Origin: Jimgerdemannia flammicorona
Lineage: Eukaryota > Mucoromycota > Endogonomycetes > Endogonales > Endogonaceae
Direction of reading: 5' to 3'
Length of the DNA: 64,000 nt
Assembly: GCA_003990745.1 (NCBI GenBank)
Contig: RBNI01000001.1
Location: forward strand, 27,367-91,366
Below the pieces are notes generated by a model. That model was not told where the DNA came from. It made no database searches and saw nothing but the letters and a program-made list of their open reading frames with translations. The position numbers were made by a program, and so were the translations under genes. Each line of letters begins with the position of its first letter. Position 1 is the first letter of the stretch. Of the stretch, positions 24,821 to 33,290 are shown piece by piece.

Positions 24821-25026
24821 AGAGAGGAGTGGAATGCAGTGAGGAAAGCTCCAGATTGCAAGCATAAGCATAAACATAAGTATAAGCTTTGCTCTGCTCA
24901 GTCTGACAAGCTGATAATAAGCTGATATTATGTGATATCAGCTATCAGCTGAGTAGAGCAAAGCTTGCACTTATGCTTATGCTTATGCTTGTAATTCAGA
25001 GCTTTCCTCACTGCATTCCACTCCTC
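24820..25026. repeat. Long inverted repeat (foldback) 2
   Basis: Arms of about 85-90 bp: GAGGAGTGGAATGCAGTGAG on the left and CTCACTGCATTCCACTCCTC on the right, with AAGCATAAGCATAAAC-like repeats inside. Its centre near 24925 again has GCTGATAT and GATATCAGCT, the same core as foldback 1, 300 bp away. Confidence 0.8.
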
Positions 25027-25119
25027 TTATATTTCACTTCTCTTACATAACTCTCACATATTCCTCCACCTCCCTCACTCTCATTCCTCAGATTGCAAAC
25101 AATATACAATTTAGAAATG

Positions 25120-25235
25120 AGTTTCAAAAGAGATTTCAAAGAGATTCTGAAAGAGATTTTGAAGAGATTCTGAAAGAGCTTCTGAAAGAGATTTTGGAGA
25201 GATTTCGAAAGAGCTTCCGAAAGATATTATAGCTT
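25120..25235 (+). repeat. Tandem repeat, GAAAGAGATTTTG-type
   Basis: Purine-rich units of about 15 bp (AGAGATTCTGAAAGA, AGAGCTTCTGAAAGA) repeated about seven times. Confidence 0.65.
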
Positions 25236-25367
25236 TTAAATATTTAAGATATCAAAAGCTTACTTTCACCTCTTATTCTTTTTGCCTTGTCCTTCACTTC
25301 ACCTTGTCCTTTGCTTTGCCTCATCCTTTACTTCACCTCACTTAATTCACCACTATGTTGAGAAAAT

Positions 25368-25673
25368 GTGGATATGACTGTCCAGCCAATAAGTATTTAC
25401 TTGGCCCCTCCCAAGCTTGACATGCTTCAGCTTGCCACTCCAAAGCTCAGTACCCTAAAGATACCCAGCTTGCCGACACCCAGCCTACTGAGCTTGCCAA
25501 CACCCAGCCTACTGAGCTTACCAACACCCAGCCTGCCAAGCTTGCCAATACCCAGGTTGCTGAGCTTGCCAACTTCCAGCTTACTGACCCTCAGCTCCCC
25601 AATCTCCAGCTTGACCACTAGCTCACCACTGGTCTGTAAGCATAAAGTCTCCCACCAGATCTCAATAACATAG
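25368..25673 (+). CDS. Repetitive Leu/Pro/Ser ORF in the hAT element, doubtful
   Basis: 101-codon ORF (ATG at 25368 after a short leader). The middle consists of about six 8-residue units LPTPSLLS from a 24-bp DNA repeat (25465-25610). The complement is open too (LGVGKLSR units), so the open frame may be only a by-product of the repeat. No domain recognised. It lies on the hAT element left of the Penelope insertion, so it could be a remnant of accessory cargo of the transposon. Confidence 0.3.
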   Translation: MDMTVQPISIYLAPPKLDMLQLATPKLSTLKIPSLPTPSLLSLPTPSLLSLPTPSLPSLPIPRLLSLPTSSLLTLSSPISSLTTSSPLVCKHKVSHQISIT

Positions 25674-25828
25674 CTTAAAAAAGTTAGTTTTTTTTTTTTT
25701 TTTTTTAAATCAATGTCTGAATTTTTTTCCTAATAATATTCAAAATATACATATCAGCTTCTAAGCCTGGGCCAGAGTACAAATCTTGCTACAATTGCCA
25801 TTTTTGCCATCAAGTTTGCCCAAGCACC

Positions 25829-26331
25829 AGAGGAGGAGGAAGACCCAGTGGGAGCCAGAGGAGCAAAACCCGAGCCAGTGTCAAAATGAATGGAAGACAT
25901 GTGGAAGAGCATGTATAAGGGGGATGAACAAAGAATATAACCGAAATTGCATCAGCTGTTTATTGCCACGCAAAAGTGCAGTCCTTATATACAAAATATG
26001 ACGTCCCAAAAGAGAGGATACACCACAACTCGGGGTGAACCAAATTAGGAACCACATGACCACCGGAGATAAGTGGAGATAAAGAGGGAGTCAATCCCAG
26101 TTGCAGGATAAAAATCACAAACAAACACAAATAAAACAAATCCAAATCGAGATTAAAAAACATCCACAGACCCCAGAGGGGTGAGCGCGAGCAAGGGGTG
26201 AGGCCGAAACGGAGTGAGCCGCAGCGAGCCCAAGCGAAGCGAGGGGCCGAAGGCAGTGGAGGGGAGCAGAGTAAGGCCGAGACCCTGGAGCAAGTGCAAG
26301 ACTCCGGAGGGGGCAAGGATGTTTTTTAATC
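25829..26331 (-). repeat. Pseudo-LTR, 3' side of the Penelope-like element
   Basis: Matches 29491-29989 over about 500 bp, from GGAGGAGGAAGACCCAGTGG to GATGTTTTTTAATC. It contains a CpG-rich segment (26170-26310). The RT stop codon TAA lies in its terminal GATTAAAAAACATC on the minus strand. Confidence 0.85.
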
Positions 26332-28410
26332 CTCTCCGACAGAGTTGGAGGCACTAGAAGGTGACAAAAATGCAAAATGAGAGCAATGGATAATAGAAGA
26401 AATAGAAGGAAGATGTGAATGGGCAATCAGAGGGCATCGAGGAAGAGATGAAAGTCCATGGCATGAAAGAGAGGAGTGCAGGACAGTGTCAGGGCATTGG
26501 GCAACCCATCGAGTACAATCAAATAGTACAACGAGAATCGGGGGTGGGAAGGAAGAGGGGGTACAGAGTGGGTAAGGGGGGAGGGAGGGAAGGAAGGGGG
26601 AATAAGAAGGAGAGAGGAGGGAAGAGCGAACAACAGACCATTCAACCAAAGCAAGAAGATCACAAATGATAGAAATTGGATAGGCATGATGATGGACCAT
26701 GAAGTTGCCAAGAACCCGAACAGCAGACACCCAATCAGAATGATGGGAGCAGCATAATGTAAGATGACGAGCCTCACTACGAACACATTCAAGAAGAGTG
26801 CGATGAGGATGGTTAGACAAGAAGTCAGGGAACTGTTGAGAATGAGGAAAACGAGAATATACAACAGTCCAAAAAGGGGAAAGAGAAATGGAAAGGTCCA
26901 AAAAAGGAATACTAGTCGTACCGCACACCCATGTAATGGAGTGATGTAGAGGGTAGATGCCCAAGAACACACTAGGGATATCGACACCAATAATAGTGAA
27001 GACAATGAAGTCATCAATGTATCGGCGAAAGAAGATATCCCCAGCTCGGAACACAGTGGAAAGAGGTGAAGTAAGATCACATATTGCACGAAGTTCATGA
27101 GCCAAGCCAACTAAGTTGGCAAGAGTGGGGGCACAATTCATTCCCATAGCAATACCAGATATCTGGTGAAAACAGCCAAGGGCCGACTCAAAGAAATTAG
27201 AGTGGCAGACAAGGAGTATAAGCTCAACAATGGAAGCCAATGAAACAGGGGAATCCAAAGGAAAAACAATAGAACTCAAGAATCGAAGACAATCATTGAT
27301 CTCATCAAAACAAATAGTAGTATAAAAGGAGGAGAAATCACCAGAGGCCAAGTGTGAAAAATGATGAACAGGCACAAAGGTGGAGCAGAGAAGGGCGAGC
27401 TCCTGGGTAACATAAAGAATGGTATACTCAGGCCCAAGACAGTGCTGAAGAAGAGCCATCCAAGAGAGGAAGAAGCGGGAAAGCCACTTAGAAATCTTGG
27501 TAGTAGGTGAACAAAAAGCAGCTGTGATAGGATGCCAAGCCAAAGAAGGCTTATAAACTTTAGGAAGGGCATAAAAAACTGGAAGACAAATATCCGGAGA
27601 GGACAAAGAGTTCTGGAAGAAGTTAAAAATGGGGTTTGCAAAAGGAGAGTCCGAAAGTGATCTAGCATGAGCCAGAGAAACCCAAAGAAGAGTGAGAACC
27701 TCATCCAATCCAAGAGCACTAGGCTCGTAAGCCGTGGCTTGAAGGAGGGCAGAAAGGCCATCGAGGTAGAGCAATTTTGAAATAAGTGCAAAACCTTGAT
27801 TCTTATCAGTGACTATAAGCAAGTGCGAAGGCAGTTGCTTGACCGATTTAAGTGTAGTATGTACAGCATGGTCTAAAACCAAGTAAGAGTGAGCGCATCC
27901 AGGAATGGACAGCGAGCAAGCCATGTCGAGGAATACGCAGTGTAAAGAGACATTGGGAGGGGGGACCCAATCACTAGGAACAAAATAACGAGAGGGCATC
28001 TCACCATAATCCTCAAAGAAGATAGCAAGGTCTAGAGCATGACAAAAGCACAGAAGATGAGCTGGATCGGTGGAGGAGAATTGGGAGGGAGTCACAGGAA
28101 AAACAAAGTGAGGACCCAGGGATAAGGCAAAGACTTAAAGGGGAGAAAGAGGGCAGTCAGCTGAAGAAAAAGGAGGAGACAAAAGAGCCCCAGAAGAAGA
28201 ATAAACCTGAAAATTCAGGACAAGCAACTGGGAAAGGTGAAGGGGGGACAGCATGAGGAACCACTCAGGGCACACTAGAAGTGATGACGGAATCCGAGAA
28301 GGGACAGAGACACCGGAGGAGAACCACGCTGGGGGAAAGTTTAAGAGCAGGAGGTCTTCCCCTTCCCTCTGACTTTTTTTGAAGGTGGCAAGCCCGATGA
28401 GCAGGAGCAC
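26326..28410 (-). pseudogene. Reverse transcriptase ORF of the Penelope-like element, one nonsense codon
   Basis: A single frame from 28410 to the stop at 26326, broken only by TAA at 28137-28135; downstream of it 589+ codons are open. RT motifs follow the Penelope order: LSLGPHFV near the start, VTDKNQGFAL, YALPKVYKP, GDFSSFYTTI (first catalytic Asp), GIAMGMNCAPTLANL, RRYIDDFIVF (catalytic Asp pair), IPFLDLSIS, then FLSNHPHRT and the thumb with GNFMVHHHAYP. The C-terminus (Ser/Pro-rich, about 110 residues) shows no GIY-YIG nuclease. The upstream 92-codon part overlaps ORF1 in the -1 frame. Copies DNA at a target primer. Confidence 0.88.
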
Positions 28411-29570
28411 ACCCCATCAGAGTGCCAGACCTTGCGGCCACAGGCTTTCGTGCAGCCCTTACATTCAGGGGCATGGGGAGAGGAGGTGGAGGAGGAACCG
28501 GCAGAGGAGGCAGAGGGAGAGTGAGCAGCTGAGGGGGCAGCAGCGTGAGGAACACCACCATGGGGGCAGACAGACTTGGCCGGGTGCCAGTAGGCATAGT
28601 GGAGGCGACCAGAGCAGATGGCACAAGGCCAGGCCCCAACGGGGTGAGAACCAAGTTGATGGCCACACTTGGGGGCAGGGGGAACAGAGGAGGAGGAGGC
28701 CTTAGCAGGGGAGGGGGACCGAGAAGAGGCCGACAAAGCCTGGTTGGGCTTGGCGGGGGTCTTGGCGGGGGTCTTGGAGGGGGCCTTGGCAGCAGTGGCG
28801 GTGAAGGAACGAACCTCGGCATGGGCAGTAGCGCGAGCCTCGGCATGGATGGCCTCGAAGACCGAAACCTCAGGGGAGGTGGGGAGGGGAGTGGTGGCAG
28901 CGGTGTGAGCAGCAGTGGCAGCACGAGACGTCTCTTGCTCATGAAGGCAAGCAATGAAGGAGGTGCTGGCGAGGAGGAAACAACATACAGCATTGATGTC
29001 AGTGGCGACCGAGAGAACTTCATGGATGGTAAAGCCACAGAAGGGGACAGCATCCGAGAGGTGAGAGGAGGCAAAGGCCACGAAAGTGGCACAGGCATGG
29101 TGGAAGGAGGCGGAGGTGGTGGCGGCAGAAGTAGTGGCAGCATCAGCGGCGGCAAGCTTGGCGGCAACAGTAGCAGCATGAACCTCTTCAGAGAGAGCTT
29201 GGTGGCAGGCCTCAGGGAGAATGGAGTAGCGAATGGCGGGTGGAGCGACGATGTCGATGTCACAGCGGAGACGAGCCTCCTTGGCAGAGAGGGCAAGAAC
29301 TGACTGGAACTGAGAAAGGAGCAGACAATCAGAAGGACGAAGGTCCAGGGGGAGGGAAAGAATGGTGGACAAGACGTAAGACTCAAATGAGACTGTGGCA
29401 GAGGTGAAGGCGGGGGGAGGAGGAGGAGGAACCTCATCTATAACTTTGCCGATGAGGATGGAGGCCCCGAGGGCAGGCAGTGCAGCAGAGAAGGAGGAAG
29501 GCCCAGCAGGAGCCAGAGGAGCGAAACCCAAGCCAGTGTCAAAATGAATGGAAGACATGTGGAAGAGCAT
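28341..29570 (-). CDS. ORF1 of the Penelope-like element, Cys/His-rich
   Basis: 409-codon intact ORF whose start (or the Met at 29558) lies inside the right pseudo-LTR. The N-terminal third is Ala/Ser/Pro-rich, the middle is helical and Ala-rich (residues about 120-260), and AKTPAKTPAK-like basic linker precedes a Cys/His cluster CGHQLGSHPVGAWPCAIC followed by HYAYWHPAKSVCPHG, and a second cluster CKGCTKACGRKVWHSDGVC near the C-terminus. It probably binds nucleic acid like other retroelement ORF1 proteins, but no known family is recognised. Overlaps the RT frame by 70 bp at an A7 run. Confidence 0.72.
   Translation of the reverse strand: MLFHMSSIHFDTGLGFAPLAPAGPSSFSAALPALGASILIGKVIDEVPPPPPPAFTSATVSFESYVLSTILSLPLDLRPSDCLLLSQFQSVLALSAKEARLRCDIDIVAPPAIRYSILPEACHQALSEEVHAATVAAKLAAADAATTSAATTSASFHHACATFVAFASSHLSDAVPFCGFTIHEVLSVATDINAVCCFLLASTSFIACLHEQETSRAATAAHTAATTPLPTSPEVSVFEAIHAEARATAHAEVRSFTATAAKAPSKTPAKTPAKPNQALSASSRSPSPAKASSSSVPPAPKCGHQLGSHPVGAWPCAICSGRLHYAYWHPAKSVCPHGGVPHAAAPSAAHSPSASSAGSSSTSSPHAPECKGCTKACGRKVWHSDGVCSCSSGLPPSKKVRGKGKTSCS
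28374..28380 (-). promoter_or_regulatory. Possible -1 ribosomal frameshift site
   Basis: On the minus strand the ORF1 frame reads TCA AAA AAA GTC; the string A AAA AAA is in the correct zero-frame phase for a canonical slippery heptamer, and slipping back one base enters the RT frame (AGT CAG AGG). It sits inside the 70-bp overlap of the two ORFs. No downstream pseudoknot was tested. Confidence 0.45.
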
Positions 29571-29989
29571 GTATAAGGGGGACGAACAAAGAACGTAACC
29601 GAAATTGCATCAGCTGTTTATTGCCATGCAAAAACGCAGTCCTTATATACAAAATATGACGTCCCAAAAGGGAGAATGTGCCACAACTTGGGGCGAACCG
29701 AATTAGGAACCACATGACTGTCGGAGATAAGTGGAGATAAAGGGGGAGCCAATCCCAGTTGCAGGATAAAAATCACAAACAAACACAAACAAAACAAATC
29801 CAAATCGAGATTAAAAAACATCTGCAGACCCCAGAGGGGTGAGCATGAGCGAGGGGTGAGGCTGAAATGGAGCGAGCTGCAGCAAGCCCGAGCGAAGCAA
29901 GGGGCCGAAGGCAGCAGAGGGGAGCGGAGTAAGGCCGAGACCCCGGAGTGAGCGCGAGACCCTGGAGGGGGCAAGGATGTTTTTTAATC
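29491..29989 (-). repeat. Pseudo-LTR, 5' side of the Penelope-like element
   Basis: Direct repeat of 25829-26331, ending in the same GATGTTTTTTAATC, and carrying the start of ORF1. Confidence 0.85.
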
Positions 29990-30311
29990 TTGATTTGGAT
30001 TTGTTTTGTTTGTATTTGTTTGTGATTTTTATCCTGCAACTGGGATTGGCTCCCCCTTTATCTCCGCTTATCTCCAGCGGTCATGTGGTTCCTAATTCGG
30101 TTCACCCCAAGTTGTGGCGCATCCTTCCTTTTGGGACATCATATTTTGTATATAAGGACCATGCTTTTGCGTGGCAATAAATGACTGATGCAAATTCGGT
30201 TATGTTCTTTGTTCGTCCCCCTTATACACGCTCTTCCACATGTCTTCCATTTGTTTTGACACTGGCTTGGGTTTCACTCCTCTGGCTCCCGCTGGGCCTT
30301 CCTCCTCCTCT
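29976..30311 (+). repeat. Inverted partial pseudo-LTR
   Basis: Reverse complement of about 25829-26160, starting exactly at the GATGTTTTTTAATC boundary of the adjacent direct copy and ending in CCTCCTCCTCT. It gives the element inverted ends. The ORF1 N-terminal text (MSSICFDTGLGFTPLAPAG) is readable in it on the plus strand. Confidence 0.85.
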
Positions 30312-30604
30312 AGAAGCATTATCAAACTAATTTCCCAGATGCCCCAAACCTCATGGAGAAAAGGCCTTACAAATCAGACATTAGACATGCTTTCGCTATG
30401 GCCAATAAATGCATTAAGAAAGTACATGATGACCAACTGAGACAAGAAGTCATAAGAGTGATAGAAAGCCATATAAAAATCATAGAATGTTTGTCATACT
30501 ATACCAGCTTCAAGGTAAATACCGAAGCATGGAATAAGCAAGATTGTCCAGATGGAATTGTTGTCATAGATGAACACAAAAAACTGCTGGTCATTTTTGA
30601 ATGA
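30312..30604 (+). pseudogene. Open fragment right of the Penelope insertion, unknown
   Basis: A frame entering at the insertion boundary (KHYQTNFPDAPNLMEKRPYK) continues through an ATG at 30353 to the stop at 30604, 83 codons from the ATG (AFAMANKCIKKVHDDQLRQ, then DCPDGIVVIDEHKKLLVIFE). It is stop-free and has some CpG, unlike older neighbours. On the other side of the insertion, about 25777-25828, a frame reads SCYNCHFCHQVCPST. The two may be halves of one gene interrupted by the element. I do not recognise the family. Confidence 0.4.
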
Positions 30605-30699
30605 GTACTGGTGAAGAATGACAAAATACTTTATATATAACTAATGGATAGCAGGCTTGTGCATTTTGTTGAGGGGGTAGTGGTGGAGGAGATGGAGAG

Positions 30700-31089
30700 G
30701 TGGGAGAGATTGGTGCCAGTAGAGGGATCAGCACTGGTAGAGAGATTGGTGGAGAGGTTGGCATGAGAGAGGTCAGTGCAGAGGAGGTCAGTACAGGAGA
30801 GGTTGGTGTGGAGGAACATGGAGAGGTTGGCATGGAGGAGATCAGCATAGGAGAGATCAGTGTGGAGGAACATGGGGAGGTCAGCATGGGGGAGGTTGGT
30901 GTAGAGGAATACAGAGAGGTTGGTGCAGAAGATGAAATAGAGGTTGGCATAGAGGAGATTGGCACAGAGAAGGATATGGAGGAGGAGGATATAGAGGAAA
31001 GCAGTTTGGAATATATAGAGGAAGATGGTTCAGAATATAAGAAGGAGGAGGATCAGTTGGTTTATAGTAATGAAGAAGAGGAGGATTAG
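30700..31089 (+). CDS. Acidic repetitive ORF in the hAT element, doubtful
   Basis: 129 codons of Glu/Val/Gly-rich repeats (units such as GEVGVEEHGEVSMGEVGVEE), ending with a very acidic tail (YSNEEEED). The underlying DNA is an imperfect repeat of about 12-30 bp (GAGAGGTTGGTGTGGAGGA). Could be cargo of the hAT element or merely an open repeat. No ATG is certain, and the listed start is the first in-frame ATG-type start. Confidence 0.3.
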   Translation: MGEIGASRGISTGREIGGEVGMREVSAEEVSTGEVGVEEHGEVGMEEISIGEISVEEHGEVSMGEVGVEEYREVGAEDEIEVGIEEIGTEKDMEEEDIEESSLEYIEEDGSEYKKEEDQLVYSNEEEED

Positions 31090-31261
31090 TTGGTTTATAG
31101 TGATGAAGAGTAAGATCTGTTCACACCAGTAAGTTCTTTATTTTCCTGATTTACTTCCTATTTATTTCTAATTTCATTTTGATTTCTGATTCCTAATTAT
31201 GTTTCTGTTTATTTATTCTAAATATACATATATCTTAGATATACAATATATTTTTTTTAGT

Positions 31262-31660
31262 ACCTTGTAGCTTAAAGGCAGATTAAAGACAGGTCTGTAT
31301 CAGGTTAAATACAGGTCAGAGTCAGGTTATATATATTTCTTGGATCAGGTCACATATATTTCTTGGATCAGGTCACATATATTTCTTGGATCAGGTCACA
31401 TATATTTCTTGGGTTGGGTTAAAGATAGGTTACATATAATTCCAGGTCAGGTTAAAGATGGGTGATATACATTTCCAGGTCAGATTAAAGATGGGTGACA
31501 TTTAATTCTAGATCAGGTTAAATATGGGTAACATATATTTCCAGGTCAGGTTAAAGATGGGTGACATATATTTTCAGGTCAGGTTAAAGATGGGTGATGT
31601 ATAATTCTGAGTCAGGTTAAATATATATATACATGGGTCAGCTTGGGTTGTGATGCACTA
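31262..31660 (-). repeat. Right terminal inverted and subterminal repeats of the hAT element
   Basis: Contains four 24-26-bp units GGATCAGGTCACATATATTTCTT (31335-31415) and about five units CAGGTTAAAGATGGGTGA plus spacer (31440-31620), the latter reverse-complementary to the left array. The terminal GCACTA abuts the 8-bp duplication CTTCTGGT. Confidence 0.82.
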
Positions 31661-31668
31661 CTTCTGGT

Positions 31669-32526
31669 AAACCCTCTTCAAGACTCTGAGAATCCAATTG
31701 GCTATATCTACTGTCTTTTATCTACAAACTGATGGACAAACTGAGTGCATGAACAGAACTCTAAAACAAATACTTAGAAACTATGTTTCTTATGAGCAAG
31801 ATGATTGGGATATCTATCTGACTTATATGGAGTTTGTATATAACAACACTGTTCAATCATCTACTGGTCTTTCCCCTTTCTGGTTACTCCATGGTTAAGA
31901 TTCTAAGACTCTTACAAGTCTATTCTCTTTCAAGAAAACCAGTCAAATACAAGTTTCAACTACTAAGAACCTTACAGACAAAATGGATAAACTACTTAAG
32001 ATTGCTACTGCGAATCTTCAGAAAGCTCAATAGCATCAAGCTAAGTATACTGATAAGAAATGCCATAATGTTACTTATACTATTGGAGATCAAGTCCTAC
32101 TGTCTACTGAGAACCTCAAGATACAATCTCAAGTCAACTGCTCTTTAAACAAGTTCCAACCCAAGTATATTGAACCTTTTGAGATTACTGAACAAGTCTC
32201 TGCATCCTCCTACCACCTCAAGCTATCTGAAATCATGAGAGTACACCCAGTCTTTTATGTATCACACCTCAAGACCTGAAACCATTTACCACTCTACCCT
32301 GGTCGAATTCCTAAGCCTTCTGCCCCTGTGATTATTGAAGACCATATTGAGTATGAAGCTGAGAAAATCCTTGACAAACGAATCTGCTACCACCATCCTG
32401 AATACCTAGTCAAGTGGATGGGTTATCCTGAATATGATGCTACCTGGAAACCACTGGTCAACCTCAAGAACTCTCAAGATCTAGTTCAAGACTTTGAGAC
32501 AAAATGCATTGCCCAATCCCTATAGT
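31669..32526 (+). pseudogene. Integrase C-terminal part and chromodomain of element B
   Basis: Resumes the integrase after the hAT insertion: TVFYLQTDGQTECMNRTLKQ (third catalytic residue region), YEQDDWDIYLTYMEFVYNN and GLSPFWLLHG (open 31698-31898), then a frame-broken GPY/F-like part (FNKFQPKYIEPFEITEQ region near 32150). A chromodomain follows at 32328-32525 (65 codons): KILDKRICYHHPEYLVKWMG then WKPLVNLKN, the aromatic-rich fold that in chromoviruses directs integration to modified histones. Confidence 0.85.
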
Positions 32527-32826
32527 GACTTCCTTGGATTATCAATGACCTATGGCAATGATCAGTGCCTTATGCATCAGAAGTTTACTTTGGAACCCTA
32601 GAACCAGCAGAACATTTAATGAATAAGAAGTCCACTGAAATGAAGCTACTAGCTGGGTTCAAACTCCTCTCAGTTGATTAGTCTGGTAATAGGCCCTCTG
32701 CCCTATATAAGAATGGCCAATCTCTGCCAATGTGCCAATTCAAGTTTGAGAAATTTTGGTTAAATATATCTAGTCTCATGTTATCTAAGAACTCAATGAG
32801 GACATTAGTTCTTAAAGAGAGAGGAA

Positions 32827-33290
32827 TATAACAATTTCACAGTCATATTTAGTCTTAATATATTTTTGCATCTTTTAGTTAGTCTTTTCTTATCATTTCT
32901 TAAATATTCTACTATGTTCCATCACCTTCTACTTACTTAGAAACCTTCTCTCAGTATCTAGACACCACTAGAACATTCTTGTCTTTCCTTGGCACCAAGC
33001 ATCTTGTCTTAGCTAGTTATAGAACCTTTCAGAACATTGTAGAATAGTATTAGTCAGCTTTGCTGAGAACCTATTTCTTGGCATTTCTCTTTCTTTCCAA
33101 AATCCTTCTGGAACTATCTTTCAGATCATGTATAAATATCCTTGTTCTCTGCCTGAATAAAGCTCAGAATATTTTCTCCCAGAAATCCTTTGAGAATACT
33201 TGAACCTTTAAGTATCTATTTGAACTACTTTAGGTCAACCAGAACTTCCAGATTTAGCTACTTCCTCTTAAAGAAACTAGAACTGTTACA
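32827..33290 (+). repeat. 3' LTR of element B
   Basis: 464-bp copy of 6860-7323, preceded by the purine tract AAAGAGAGAGGAA and ending TTACA. Confidence 0.88.

Larger units (their letters stand above)
25829..30311 (-). mobile_element. Penelope-like element with pseudo-LTRs
   Basis: 4.5-kb minus-strand retroelement, rich in CpG unlike its surroundings. Two direct pseudo-LTRs (25829-26331 and 29491-29989) flank ORF1 and the RT, and a third, partial and inverted copy (about 29976-30311) abuts the right one, so the whole has inverted ends (GAGGAGGAGGAAGACCC left, its complement right). This direct-plus-inverted arrangement is characteristic of Penelope-like elements. No GIY-YIG endonuclease motif is visible after the RT. 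One in-frame TAA in the RT frame probably makes this copy inactive. Target duplication not resolved. Confidence 0.85.
11323..31660. mobile_element. hAT-type DNA transposon, 20.3 kb with nested insertions
   Basis: Interrupts the integrase of element B. Ends are inverted: TAGTGCTCTGTAAACCCAA on the left, and on the right the complement reads TAGTGCATCACAACCCAAG. Flanks are CTTCTGGC (11315-11322) and CTTCTGGT (31661-31668), an 8-bp target duplication as in hAT elements, and the host frame resumes right after it. Both ends have inverted arrays of subterminal repeats. It contains its own decayed hAT transposase (21640-23660), plus a Ty3 element (11776-21638) and a Penelope-like element (25829-30311). 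Removing these two leaves about 6.0 kb. Confidence 0.85.
6860..33290 (+). mobile_element. Ty3/gypsy chromovirus B, split by a 20-kb hAT element
   Basis: A plus-strand element with 464-bp LTRs at 6860-7323 and 32827-33290, a primer-binding-like TGGTAGCAGTGGTG just inside the left LTR and a purine tract (AAAGAGAGAGGAA) just before the right LTR. Flanks CTCTG and CTCAG are a possible imperfect 5-bp target duplication. Order: gag with zinc knuckle, protease, RT, RNase H, integrase, chromodomain. The integrase is split at 11322/31669 by the hAT insertion. Without that it would be about 6.1 kb, normal for a chromovirus. Several in-frame stops make it inactive. Confidence 0.88.

Noticed and set aside
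26170..26330. Hammerhead ribozyme in the pseudo-LTR of the Penelope-like element
   Set aside because: Such ribozymes are known in Penelope elements, but I find CTGATGC rather than CTGATGA and no matching GAAA core at the right distance in either strand.
28265..29437. 390-codon minus ORF rich in Pro/Leu, and a 252-codon plus ORF (28545-29303) rich in Gly
   Set aside because: Both overlap the ORF1 of the Penelope-like element in other frames and have the low-complexity composition expected of shadow frames in GC-rich sequence.
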